Origin: UBA4971 sp029551185
GTDB taxonomy: Bacteria; Bacillota; SHA-98; UBA4971
Direction: 5' to 3'
NCBI GenBank assembly: GCA_035593725.1
Contig: DAOSZN010000005.1
Location: 1 to 64,000 of the forward strand
DNA length: 64,000 nt
Below are positions 35,582 through 43,869 of the stretch, one piece after another. The position numbers and the translations under genes are program-made. How positions within the stretch are numbered: position 1 is the stretch's first letter; each line of letters begins with the position of its first letter. A model generated the notes under the pieces. That model was given only the letters and a program-made list of their open reading frames with translations. It ran no database searches and was not told the DNA's origin.

Positions 35582-35854
35582 ATGTCGGTTAAGCTCATTA
35601 ACATAGGGTTCGGGAATATCGTTGCAGCGAACAGGATTATTGCAATTGTAAGTCCCGAGTCAGCCCCGATAAAGAGAATAGTGCAAGAGGCTAGGGAACG
35701 CGGTAAACTAGTTGATGCTACATACGGGAGAAGAACTCGGGCGGTTGTCTTGACGGATAGTGATCACATTATTCTTTGCGCGGTACAACCGGAAACTGTG
35801 GCTCACAGGGTTTCAGGAAGGCAAAGCCAGTCAGGACGTGATTCTACAGAATGA
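35582..35854 (+). CDS. remA: RemA (DUF370) DNA-binding regulator
   Basis: 90 residues: VKLINIGFGNIVAANRIIAI, IKRIVQEARERGKLVDATYGR, then VVLTDSDHIILCAVQPETV. RemA forms DNA-wrapping rings and activates matrix operons in Bacillus. ATG 35582 lies eight bases after GAGAGGTG; an in-frame start at 35573 would add three residues. The stop overlaps the gmk ATG (ATGA), as in many Firmicutes. Confidence 0.95.
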   Translation: MSVKLINIGFGNIVAANRIIAIVSPESAPIKRIVQEARERGKLVDATYGRRTRAVVLTDSDHIILCAVQPETVAHRVSGRQSQSGRDSTE

Positions 35855-36483
35855 CTAGCCTTAAGAGAAAACAAGGGTTCCTGATAGTTCTTTCCGGGCC
35901 GTCCGGCGCGGGAAAGAATACCGTTGTTAATGAGCTTGGTAAGCGACTGGACGGAATTCGCTATTCAGTATCTGTAACTACTCGCCCGCCGGGTCCAGGA
36001 GAGTTAGACGGGGTTCACTATGACTTCGTTACACATGATGAGTTTCAAAAAATGCAGGAGGCGGGGGAGCTCCTGGAGTGGGCAACAGTATATGGCAACT
36101 TCTATGGCACCCCACGTAGATTTATTGAAGAGACTACGACAGAGGGGTACGACGTAATACTTGATATTGATATTCAAGGTGCCAGACAAGTGAGAAGCAG
36201 GTGGCCGGCGGGCATTTTCGTGTATCTGATGCCTCCTTCCATGGGGGAGCTTTGGAGGCGCATATGTGCACGCGGGAGAGACAGCAAAGACGCTATTTGC
36301 GCCAGATTCAACTTGGCGTGGGATGAGTTGGAAGCGGTATTTGACTATGATTATGTAGTAGTTAACAGTGATTTAAACGAAGCTGTTGACAACCTTCGAG
36401 CCATAATAACGGCAGAGCGCTCCAAGGTTCATAGATGCGATCTATCGAGATTTATTGAAAATCTAAAGAGACAACAGTTGTAG
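35851..36483 (+). CDS. gmk: Guanylate kinase
   Basis: 210 residues. Walker A SGPSGAGKNT near the N-terminus, the GMP-binding block TTRPPGPGELDGVHYDFV, and lid residues around RICARGRDSKDAI. It phosphorylates GMP to GDP with ATP. The N in GAGKNT is acceptable for the family (K-N/S/T-T). It starts within the remA stop codon. rpoZ follows after 86 bp, the usual order. Confidence 0.97.
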   Translation: MTSLKRKQGFLIVLSGPSGAGKNTVVNELGKRLDGIRYSVSVTTRPPGPGELDGVHYDFVTHDEFQKMQEAGELLEWATVYGNFYGTPRRFIEETTTEGYDVILDIDIQGARQVRSRWPAGIFVYLMPPSMGELWRRICARGRDSKDAICARFNLAWDELEAVFDYDYVVVNSDLNEAVDNLRAIITAERSKVHRCDLSRFIENLKRQQL

Positions 36484-36569
36484 TTTTCTAGGATAGGGGT
36501 AAGATTGAGGAAGAATTACTACAGCCCGGGGCGCGTAAGGTGTTGTTTACAGGAGGGAATTAATGCGCT

Positions 36570-36776
36570 ATGTTGCATCCGCCGCTTGAAGCTTTTTTTA
36601 ACAGTACAGGGAGTAGATATGCCTTAGTAGTCGCCACTGCAAAAAGAGCGCGACAATTGGTGAACGGGGCAAGACCGCTTGTGGAAACAAAATCGGACAA
36701 GCCGGTCACCATAGCGATGGAGGAAATCCTGGCAGGCAGAGTCTCCTTTGAGGAGCCGGGGTCAGGCGCTAGTTAG
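36570..36776 (+). CDS. rpoZ: RNA polymerase omega subunit
   Basis: 68 residues. MLHPPLEAFFNSTGSRYAL, then VVATAKRARQLVNGARP and KPVTIAMEEILAGRVSF are the conserved omega segments. Omega helps assemble RNA polymerase and binds ppGpp in some bacteria. ATG 36570 follows AGGAGGGAAT; another ATG at 36563 runs into a stop. A 13-bp hairpin lies between this gene and coaBC. Confidence 0.93.
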   Translation: MLHPPLEAFFNSTGSRYALVVATAKRARQLVNGARPLVETKSDKPVTIAMEEILAGRVSFEEPGSGAS

Positions 36777-36779
36777 GGC

Positions 36780-36809
36780 GGATGGCGCCCTGGAGTCAGG
36801 GCGCCATCC
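36780..36809 (+). other. Strong hairpin between rpoZ and coaBC
   Basis: Perfect 13-bp stem GGATGGCGCCCTG / CAGGGCGCCATCC with loop GAGT. No T run follows and the next gene begins 19 bases later, so it may attenuate coaBC or stabilise the rpoZ message. Confidence 0.7.
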
Positions 36810-36827
36810 TGATAATGGGAGGATTCT

Positions 36828-38042
36828 ATGGAAGGCAAGGCCGTTGTTCTGGGTGTGACCGGGGGTATTGCTGCATATAAGAGCGCAGAGATAGCAAGTC
36901 TGCTTGTTAAGAAGGGCCTATCTGTTCATGTAGTCATGACAGAAGCGGCTACTCGGTTTGTCACTCCCCTGACAATGAGAACAATCTCAGGGAATCCCGT
37001 TTCATGTGATATGTTTCAGGATCCCGGTGTATGGAATGTCATGCACGTAAGTCTGGCGGAGAAAGCTGACATTTTGGTAATAGCACCTGCTACCGCAAAT
37101 TGCTTGGGGAAAGTCGCCCATGGGATCGCAGACGACCTCTTGACCACAGTGATCACAGCGACGAAAGCCCCTGTGCTCTTTGTCCCGTCAATGAACGAGG
37201 CTATGTATGAAAACCCTATTGTAAAGGGAAATCTCAACGCTCTCAGAAGCATAGGCTACCATGTGATGGAACCTGATTTCGGTTATCTTGCATGCGGCAA
37301 AGAGGGGAAAGGACGCCTGCCTGAGCCGAAGGATATTGTCCTTGAGATTGAGAGGATTCTCTCTCGGGAGACCCCTCTTAAAGGTGTAACTGTGCTGGTG
37401 ACTGCAGGCCCCACACAAGAACCGCTGGATCCTGTAAGGCACATAACAAACCGCTCATCAGGGAAGATGGGGTATGAATTGGCTAAGGAAGCGAAGGAGC
37501 GAGGCGCAGATGTTATTCTGGTTACAGGGCCGGTGACTTTGCCTCCTCCGGTCGGGGTTAAGGTGGTTCGGGTGAGGACCACCCACGAGATGTTTTGCGC
37601 AGTCATGGATTGCCTAGGTGATACTGATGTCCTTATCGGAGCTGCTGCTCCTTGCGACTTTCGTCCTCGAGAGACGGCTTCTGAGAAACTGAAGAAGAAC
37701 GAAGGCCCCGAGTATATTCCCCTTGTAAAATGTGAAGATATTATGTTAGAAGTCGGCAAGCGTAAAGGGGATCGAATTACTGTCGGGTTTGCAGCCGAGA
37801 CCCGGGACTTGATTGAGAACGCTCGCCGTAAACTTGTATCCAAAAACCTTGACTTTATTGTCGCAAACGATGTCTCCAGAAGTGACTCAGGATTCGAATC
37901 TGATTACAATGAAGTAAAGATCCTATACCCTGAAGAACTGAGAGAAGACCTGCCTTACATGACCAAGCGCGAAGTCGCAGGCGAGATTCTGGACCGTATT
38001 GCATCCCTGCTTAGTTCGCCTCGCTGTATCCCAGGCTCCTAA
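36828..38042 (+). CDS. coaBC: Bifunctional phosphopantothenoylcysteine decarboxylase/synthetase CoaBC
   Basis: 404 residues. CoaC half (about 1-180): GGIAAYKSAEIASLL, the FMN/active-site block APATANCLGKVAHGIADDL, PSMNEAMYENP and the catalytic Cys in GYLACGKEGKGRL. CoaB half (about 185-400): VTAGPTQEPLDPVRHITNRS (dinucleotide fold) and KLVSKNLDFIVANDVS. It makes 4'-phosphopantetheine for coenzyme A. ATG 36828 after GGGAGGATT. It ends the gmk operon. Confidence 0.96.
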   Translation: MEGKAVVLGVTGGIAAYKSAEIASLLVKKGLSVHVVMTEAATRFVTPLTMRTISGNPVSCDMFQDPGVWNVMHVSLAEKADILVIAPATANCLGKVAHGIADDLLTTVITATKAPVLFVPSMNEAMYENPIVKGNLNALRSIGYHVMEPDFGYLACGKEGKGRLPEPKDIVLEIERILSRETPLKGVTVLVTAGPTQEPLDPVRHITNRSSGKMGYELAKEAKERGADVILVTGPVTLPPPVGVKVVRVRTTHEMFCAVMDCLGDTDVLIGAAAPCDFRPRETASEKLKKNEGPEYIPLVKCEDIMLEVGKRKGDRITVGFAAETRDLIENARRKLVSKNLDFIVANDVSRSDSGFESDYNEVKILYPEELREDLPYMTKREVAGEILDRIASLLSSPRCIPGS

Positions 38043-38130
38043 TCAAGTAATATTGAGTCACATCTTTTCCTACGAGTCACGAGATTAGGAAGATAATTGA
38101 CGCAATCTAATGAATAGTAATTCTCGACGA

Positions 38131-38194
38131 ATTCCTGTGAATGTATGGGTATTTTTCCATAATGTGACGGGAAGATGCAGGAATATCTTTTTTT
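38131..38194 (+). promoter_or_regulatory. Terminator-like structured leader upstream of the pilus operon
   Basis: ATTCCTG (38131-38137) pairs with CAGGAAT (38178-38184), enclosing a smaller stem TATGG (38144-38148)/CCATA (38157-38161); ATC and seven T residues follow (38188-38194). The layout fits either the terminator of the coaBC operon or an attenuator ahead of pilB. It does not match the cyclic-di-GMP-I aptamer consensus I know. Confidence 0.5.
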
Positions 38195-38250
38195 GTGTCT
38201 AACTTTTGAAGGCATGAGTGATATTTGAACTGATTCAGGGTGTGAATGAT

Positions 38251-40032
38251 ATGGGAAAGGCTTCAGAAATTAAAGAGAATACGGACTGTCGGGTTCCTTT
38301 AGGTATGACGCCCAGACGCAGATTAGGTGAGATTCTGGTAGACGCAGGGGTCTTAGCAGAGACCGATCTGAAAAGAGCGATATTGCTGCAAGAGCAGAGC
38401 GGGGAACGACTTGGCTCTATTCTTGTATCCCAGGGATTGATAAATGAAGACGTTATGCTTTCCGCCCTTGAGACTCAACTTGGAATTCGCAAGGTTCATC
38501 TTGCCAGGTACATCATCAGTCCTGATGTGGCGCAACTTGTTCCTGAGATATTCGCCAGGGCAAATAGGGTTTTCCCAATAGAGAAGACAGAGGATCGCCT
38601 GACTCTTGCCATGGCTGATCCCCTTGACGTTTTTGCCATGGATGATGTCAGGATCATGACCGGCCTCGAAGTAGAACCGGTGATAGCAAGTGATATTGAA
38701 ATTCAAGCAGCTATCAATGAGTATTTCGGGACAGGGCCTGGGACGAAACTGGCACGCGAGGTAGAAGCGCAAGCCGACGAAGCCGTTCCCGAAGCAGAAA
38801 AGGAAAAGCACGAGGATGCCCAGGTATTAAGCCAGCCTGCTGTAAGACTTGCCAACGCAGTAATCAGAGAGGCAGTGAAAGCCAGAGCGAGCGATGTGCA
38901 TATTGAACCCCAAGAGAAAGAAGTCCGTGTGAGATATCGAATCGATGGGGTTCTCAGGGAGGTAATGACCTTCCCCTTAAACTTAGGGCCTGCTGTGGTC
39001 TCTCGCATCAAAGTCATGGCAGGAATGGATATTGCCGAAAGACGTCTGCCGCAAGACGGTCGGGTTGAGCTCAGGCTTGACGGTGAAGAGATTGACCTTC
39101 GCGTGTCTACTTTGCCTACCATCTACGGGGAAAAGGTTGAAGTCAGGATCCTAAGATCAAGGGGTGTGGTTGGAAACCTTGAAGAACTCGGGTTCCTCGA
39201 CAAAGACGTGGACCGGCTGAAGAATGCCTTGCAAAACCCAAATGGCATCATCCTTGTGACAGGGCCGACGGGAAGCGGCAAGACAATGACTCTTTACGCA
39301 GCCATTCAACATTTGAATACAGAGGAGAAGAGCATTGTCACTATTGAAGATCCGGTGGAGTTTCGCATTCCCGGAGTAAGTCAGGTCCAAACTAATCCCA
39401 GGGCCGGCCTTACTTTTGCTCAAGGCCTCCGCGCTATCCTCAGGCAAGACCCTGATATAGTAATGGTAGGAGAGGTGAGGGACAGGGAGACTGCTGAGAT
39501 TGCCGTACGATTTGCTATGACAGGCCACCTTGTCTTGAGTACTTTTCATACGATAAATGCAGCAGGCGCTTTGATAAGACTTACTGAAATGGGTATAGAA
39601 CCTTATCTTGTAGCTTCATCGGTGACTACTGTCATTGCGCAGAGGCTTGTGAGGAAGGTATGTCCCTATTGCGTTGAGACCTATGAGGTTGATGATGCTA
39701 CATGGGACGCGTGGTTTACTTTGGCGCCTGAGATTGCAAGAGAGGTTGAAGCAAGCCGAGGCAGAACATTTAAGCGCGGACGAGGGTGCAGGCAATGCAG
39801 AAACACCGGATTCTTGGGACGGACTGCCATATGTGAGATTATGAATATTGCCGGAGACATCAGAAGCCTTGTCATGGAAGGTGCTCCTGCTGAGGCCATA
39901 GAAGAAGCTGCTGTCCGAGGCGGAATGACTAAGCTTGCGATAGATGGGGTATCTAAGGTCCTCCTTGGTATAACCAGCCCAAAAGAGCTGGGGAAAGTAT
40001 GCGCTGTTCCCAAAGTGATAGGAGGGTTTTAA
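38251..40032 (+). CDS. pilB: Type IV pilus assembly ATPase PilB
   Basis: 593 residues. T2SSE/MshEN N-terminal domain (LGEILVDAGVLAETDLKRA, then LGIRKVHLARYIISPDVAQL), and a secretion ATPase with Walker A VTGPTGSGKTM, Asp boxes, Walker B DPDIVMVGEVRD and a C4 zinc site (CPYC ... CRQC). It powers pilus extension. ATG 38251 gives a good fit with AGGGTG upstream; GTG 38218 is an alternative. Its stop overlaps the pilT ATG, and it leads the ten-gene pilus operon. Confidence 0.95.
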   Translation: MGKASEIKENTDCRVPLGMTPRRRLGEILVDAGVLAETDLKRAILLQEQSGERLGSILVSQGLINEDVMLSALETQLGIRKVHLARYIISPDVAQLVPEIFARANRVFPIEKTEDRLTLAMADPLDVFAMDDVRIMTGLEVEPVIASDIEIQAAINEYFGTGPGTKLAREVEAQADEAVPEAEKEKHEDAQVLSQPAVRLANAVIREAVKARASDVHIEPQEKEVRVRYRIDGVLREVMTFPLNLGPAVVSRIKVMAGMDIAERRLPQDGRVELRLDGEEIDLRVSTLPTIYGEKVEVRILRSRGVVGNLEELGFLDKDVDRLKNALQNPNGIILVTGPTGSGKTMTLYAAIQHLNTEEKSIVTIEDPVEFRIPGVSQVQTNPRAGLTFAQGLRAILRQDPDIVMVGEVRDRETAEIAVRFAMTGHLVLSTFHTINAAGALIRLTEMGIEPYLVASSVTTVIAQRLVRKVCPYCVETYEVDDATWDAWFTLAPEIAREVEASRGRTFKRGRGCRQCRNTGFLGRTAICEIMNIAGDIRSLVMEGAPAEAIEEAAVRGGMTKLAIDGVSKVLLGITSPKELGKVCAVPKVIGGF

Positions 40033-41096
40033 TGATAGGGTTGGAAGACCTGTTAAAGATCTCAGTTGAGAGCGGTGCGTCTGACTTGCATATTACAGTA
40101 GGACTTCCGCCCATGTTGAGGGTCACCGGCAAACTTAGGCCTATAGGTCATTTGAAGCGTCTTACGGCTGACAATACTGAGCGTCTGGTCATGTCCATAA
40201 TGAACGAAGATAACAAGCGAGTTTTTGATGATGAGGGACATGTGGATTTTTCTGTGGGTCTTCCGGGGATCGGACGCTTCAGGGTAAACGCATACAAACA
40301 GCGGGGCGCATGTGGAGCTGCCATAAGAATCATCCCGTTTGACGTGCCGAACCTAAGAGATTTGGAGATGCCTCAAGTCATAGAGACGTTTGCAGACAAA
40401 CCCAGGGGGTTTGTGGTGGTGACAGGCCCTACAGGCAGCGGGAAATCTACGACCCTGGCAGCCTTGGTGGAAGTTATCAACTCGAAGCGCAACTGTCATG
40501 TGATGACCATTGAGGATCCTATCGAATATTTGCACCAGCATAAGAAAGCGATAGTGAATCAACGTGAAATCGGAGAGGACGCAAAGTCATTCCCATCTGC
40601 GCTCAGAGCTGCGCTAAGGGAGGATCCGGATGTAATCCTCGTAGGTGAAATGAGGGACCTGGATACTATGGCGACTGCGATAACCGCAGCTGAGACAGGA
40701 CACTTGGTCCTTGCTACGCTCCATACAGGTGACGCCGTTCAGACCATTGACAGGATTATCGATGTCTTTCCCGAGTACCAGCAGCATCAGGTAAGGGTTC
40801 AACTTGCAGGGACACTGGAAGCGGTAATTGCCCAGCAGTTAATTCCCAGAAAGGACAAGCCCGGCAGAGTGCCTGCTGTCGAAATAATGGTAGGAACTCC
40901 TGCTGTAAAGAGTCTCATTCGTGAAGGAAAGACTCATCAATTAAGGTCGCTCATTCAAACAGGCGCAAGATTCGGAATGCAAACAATGGAGCAATCCCTC
41001 CGCTATTGGGTGGAGCGGGGGGTAATATCTCATGAGGACGCCATTTCTGTCGCGGTTGACGCAGATGACTTGAAGCGCCTTCTTAAGGCTACGTAG
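40032..41096 (+). CDS. pilT: Twitching motility (pilus retraction) ATPase PilT
   Basis: 354 residues. VESGASDLHITVGLPPMLRV at the N-terminus, Walker A VTGPTGSGKST, Walker B DPDVILVGEMRD, the His box HLVLATLHTGDA, and the retraction-specific region AVKSLIREGKTHQL (AIRNLIRE-like). PilT depolymerises pilin for twitching and DNA uptake. Presence of PilT next to PilB implies dynamic pili. ATG 40032 shares a base with the pilB stop, behind GGAGGG. Confidence 0.96.
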   Translation: MIGLEDLLKISVESGASDLHITVGLPPMLRVTGKLRPIGHLKRLTADNTERLVMSIMNEDNKRVFDDEGHVDFSVGLPGIGRFRVNAYKQRGACGAAIRIIPFDVPNLRDLEMPQVIETFADKPRGFVVVTGPTGSGKSTTLAALVEVINSKRNCHVMTIEDPIEYLHQHKKAIVNQREIGEDAKSFPSALRAALREDPDVILVGEMRDLDTMATAITAAETGHLVLATLHTGDAVQTIDRIIDVFPEYQQHQVRVQLAGTLEAVIAQQLIPRKDKPGRVPAVEIMVGTPAVKSLIREGKTHQLRSLIQTGARFGMQTMEQSLRYWVERGVISHEDAISVAVDADDLKRLLKAT

Positions 41097-41121
41097 AATG
41101 GGTTGATGAAGGAGGTGCAAA

Positions 41122-42339
41122 GTGAAGGCGACTTTTTCATACCGGGCGCGGGACGCAGGCGGGCGATTAGTCCAGGGTACAATTGAGGCCCGGGACGAAG
41201 CTTCAGCTTTTGATATGCTTAAGGCTCAAGGGCTTTTCGTTACAGGACTCACCCGAGACGAGAGAAAAGAGCGTACCGTCATAGCCATGCCGGAGAGGCT
41301 GTCCGGTGGTAAACTCAGTCTGGTGCAGCTTTCGAGGATTGCAAGGCACATGTCGATTATGATGACTGCAGGAGTCGGGCTTTCGCCTGCTCTTCATACC
41401 CTTGCTGAACAGGCCGAGTCGAAACTTGAAAAAGAGGTGCTGGATACTGCCAGGGTGAAGGTGGATGCCGGAATGTCTCTTGCCCGATCCTTGGCTGACA
41501 CAGGCGCCTTCCCTCAGCTCTTTCTCCATATGGTTGAGGCGGGTGAGGCTTCCGGCAAGCTTGATGAAGTCCTTGTAAGATTAGCTGCATATTTTGACAG
41601 AGACTACGACTTGAGGCAGAGAATCAAAGGCGCGATGACATATCCTGCTGTGGTAGCCGTGTTTGCAGTAATCATCGTCATTATCCTGCTTGGCACGGTA
41701 GTTCCGAGTTTTGCAGGCGTGCTTGAGGAATCCGGTGTTCCCCTGCCCGGACTGACCAAGGCCTTGATTTCCATCGGGAGATTCATTGCAGCCCGCTGGT
41801 ATGTGCTTGTTGGGGTTTTCGCTTTAATTGTATTTACAGCAAGGTATTATGTCCGGACTGATGAAGGGGGTTACAGGTGGGATGCTCTTGTCCTGAAGCT
41901 CCCGGTAATAGGAAGCTTCACAATGAAAGTCATTGTCGTGCGTTTCTCTGAAACCCTTGCAAGTCTTGTCGGTGCAGGAGTGCCCATATTGCAAAGCCTT
42001 GAGATAGTGGAACGAGTCGTAGGCAATCAAGTAGTTGCCCTTGGGCTCCGCAAGGTCAGATCCGGGGTCAGGGAAGGAGCAGGTATTGCAGGTCCTCTTG
42101 CAGAAGCCGGAGTCTTCCCCCCCGTTGTCGCGCAAATGGTGGCAATAGGAGAGGAAAGCGGAGCCATTGATCAGGTCCTGATGAAACTTGCGGAGTTCTA
42201 TGAGAAGGAGGTGGATAGGGGGATTAAATCGCTCACAAGTATCATTGAACCTGTTCTCATTGCAGTGGTCGGCATATCAGTAGGCTTGATAGTAGCAGCA
42301 GTAATGCTGCCTATGTTTGAGATGGTACAGGTGCTTTAG
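41122..42339 (+). CDS. pilC: Type IV pilus inner-membrane platform protein PilC
   Basis: 405 residues with two repeated GspF/PilC domains (about 70-190 and 275-395; LSRIARHMSIMMTAGVGLSPAL in the first and VVRFSETLASLVGAGVPILQS in the second) and three membrane helices, the last at the C-terminus (VGLIVAAVMLPMFEMVQVL). It transmits motor ATPase motion to pilin. GTG 41122 lies five bases after a perfect AAGGAGGTG. Confidence 0.95.
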   Translation: MKATFSYRARDAGGRLVQGTIEARDEASAFDMLKAQGLFVTGLTRDERKERTVIAMPERLSGGKLSLVQLSRIARHMSIMMTAGVGLSPALHTLAEQAESKLEKEVLDTARVKVDAGMSLARSLADTGAFPQLFLHMVEAGEASGKLDEVLVRLAAYFDRDYDLRQRIKGAMTYPAVVAVFAVIIVIILLGTVVPSFAGVLEESGVPLPGLTKALISIGRFIAARWYVLVGVFALIVFTARYYVRTDEGGYRWDALVLKLPVIGSFTMKVIVVRFSETLASLVGAGVPILQSLEIVERVVGNQVVALGLRKVRSGVREGAGIAGPLAEAGVFPPVVAQMVAIGEESGAIDQVLMKLAEFYEKEVDRGIKSLTSIIEPVLIAVVGISVGLIVAAVMLPMFEMVQVL

Positions 42340-42410
42340 GTTGAGGTCTTGAGGTTTTCGGAAAATTGTACTATTAGTCCGGCAGCAGATTTAGGGGAGG
42401 AGAGGAGACC

Positions 42411-42809
42411 ATGAAGGATATCATGACACGTGTTAAGGAGCATGTGCGGAAGGCATTACATAACAGCCGGGGTTTTACACTGATTGAGCTTTTGGTTGTC
42501 CTTGCTATTATTGGCATTATCGCGGCAATTGCAGTGCCCAGGTATACCGCTTCCTTGGAGAATGCAAAGAAAAGCGCATGTGCTGCGAATATCGCAGTCC
42601 TTGAGAGTGCGGTAATGAGGTACTGGGCAGACCACCTGGACGACCCAGCAGGGTCTTATCCGGGAAGCCTGCAGGATTTGGAAGACGAGTACATTAAAGA
42701 GGTACCTACATGCCCGCTGGGTGGAACATATAGTCTTCACATTAATACAGACAACCCCGATGCAGTGGAAGTAATATGCGACCACACATCATCAACACCA
42801 TCACCATAA
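42411..42809 (+). CDS. Type IV pilin (major pilin candidate)
   Basis: 132 residues. A positively charged leader (about 1-22, ending NSRG) is cleaved before GFTLIELLVVLAIIGIIAAI, the class III signal with Glu5. The globular domain ends with two Cys residues (VPTCPLGG ... VEVICDHT) that could form the usual C-terminal disulfide, and GTYSLH is typical of the ComGC/PilA-like fold. It sits between pilC and the peptidase gene and is followed by a 17-bp hairpin, as suits a highly expressed subunit. ATG 42411 after GGGGAGGAGAGG. Confidence 0.93.
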   Translation: MKDIMTRVKEHVRKALHNSRGFTLIELLVVLAIIGIIAAIAVPRYTASLENAKKSACAANIAVLESAVMRYWADHLDDPAGSYPGSLQDLEDEYIKEVPTCPLGGTYSLHINTDNPDAVEVICDHTSSTPSP

Positions 42810-42896
42810 CCAGAAGAGACTGAGTAATGTAGAAGTTCTATTTCATGACTGCTCATATTAGGAGCGATTCGCATCAAGAGGATATAGGATGTTATC

Positions 42897-42934
42897 CGGT
42901 TTGTTCCGGTAGGATTCCCTACCGGAACAAACCG
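42897..42934 (+). other. 17-bp perfect hairpin downstream of the pilin gene
   Basis: CGGTTTGTTCCGGTAGG (42897-42913), loop ATTC, and its exact complement at 42918-42934. No T run follows. It lies in the 280-base gap (42810-43089) between the pilin and pilD, which otherwise shows no gene. It may attenuate downstream transcription or protect the pilin mRNA. Confidence 0.75.
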
Positions 42935-43089
42935 ATAGGACAAGCAGTCAATACCGAATTGTGCTTTCAGGTTGAGGCGAGGGTCCGGAGGCGCACAAAG
43001 GCGCACTCATAGTGGAAAGTGGAAATCCGAGGACATGAGTCTTGTATGAGTATTGTTGAAATCGCGGAAAAGTGAGGAGTACCGGCATA

Positions 43090-43842
43090 GTGTTGAAATT
43101 AACAGGCTTCATAATCGGGACCGTAGTAGGCAGCTTCTTAGGGGTATGTATCCACCGTATCCCCCGAGGGGAGTCGCTGATTATGCCAAGGTCATATTGT
43201 CCGAAGTGCAGGGCCGAGCTTAGACCGGCGGAGCTCATCCCGATAATAGGATATATCCTTATATGGGGAAGATGCAGGCATTGCGGGGAGAGGGTATCTC
43301 CTTGGCATCCGCTGCTTGAGGCAGGTTGCGGATTGCTCTTTGCGAAAATCCTGAGCGCACAAGGATTTACCGTATCTGCAATAAACTCTCTTGTGCTAAT
43401 TAGCCTTGCTGTTGTAGCTGCAGGTATAGACTTCAGGCACAAGATCATACCTGATATCATGACATTGCCTTGGATGGTTGTAGGGCTGGTGATAGGCCTT
43501 TTCTCCGGCGGAATTCAAGGTGTTTTCAGCAGAGTGTTGGGTCTTGCGGCTTGCGGAGGCTTAGTGTTTCTTATAGCGATTGTAAGTCGCGGCGGAATGG
43601 GCGGCGGGGATATAAAACTCATGGCTCTTGTCGGCAGCTTTCTTGGGGTCCTAGGCGGACTTACGTCATTTATCATTGCCTGCATTATTGGGGCAATAGT
43701 CGGAGTAATACTCATTGCACTGGGTATTAAGTCACGAAGGGACGAGATTCCTTTCGGGCCGTTCATATCCTTAGGGACGATCATTACATGCATTTTCAGT
43801 GAACAGGTTATTCCCGTGATTTTCCCGTGGCTTAGGTTCTAG
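43090..43842 (+). CDS. pilD: Prepilin peptidase PilD
   Basis: 250 residues, polytopic membrane protein. The zinc-binding cytoplasmic loop has both CxxC pairs (YCPKC, CRHC), and the aspartic catalytic residues are in GIDFRHKIIPD and the GGGDIK motif. PilD cleaves the pilin leader and N-methylates Phe1. GTG 43090 matches the usual N-terminus TGFIIGTVVGSFLGVCIHR and GAGGAG upstream; GTG 43072 is the alternative. Confidence 0.93.
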   Translation: MLKLTGFIIGTVVGSFLGVCIHRIPRGESLIMPRSYCPKCRAELRPAELIPIIGYILIWGRCRHCGERVSPWHPLLEAGCGLLFAKILSAQGFTVSAINSLVLISLAVVAAGIDFRHKIIPDIMTLPWMVVGLVIGLFSGGIQGVFSRVLGLAACGGLVFLIAIVSRGGMGGGDIKLMALVGSFLGVLGGLTSFIIACIIGAIVGVILIALGIKSRRDEIPFGPFISLGTIITCIFSEQVIPVIFPWLRF

Positions 43843-43869
43843 AGAAGGGAGGAGATTCTCTCGAGGCGG

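Noticed and set aside
36780..36809. Intrinsic terminator after rpoZ
   Set aside because: Stem is strong but no T run follows and coaBC starts 19 bases later.
38131..38194. Cyclic-di-GMP-I riboswitch before the pilus operon
   Set aside because: The conserved aptamer core (tetraloop receptor and GCAAAGCC-type segments) is not present; only a nested stem and T run are seen.
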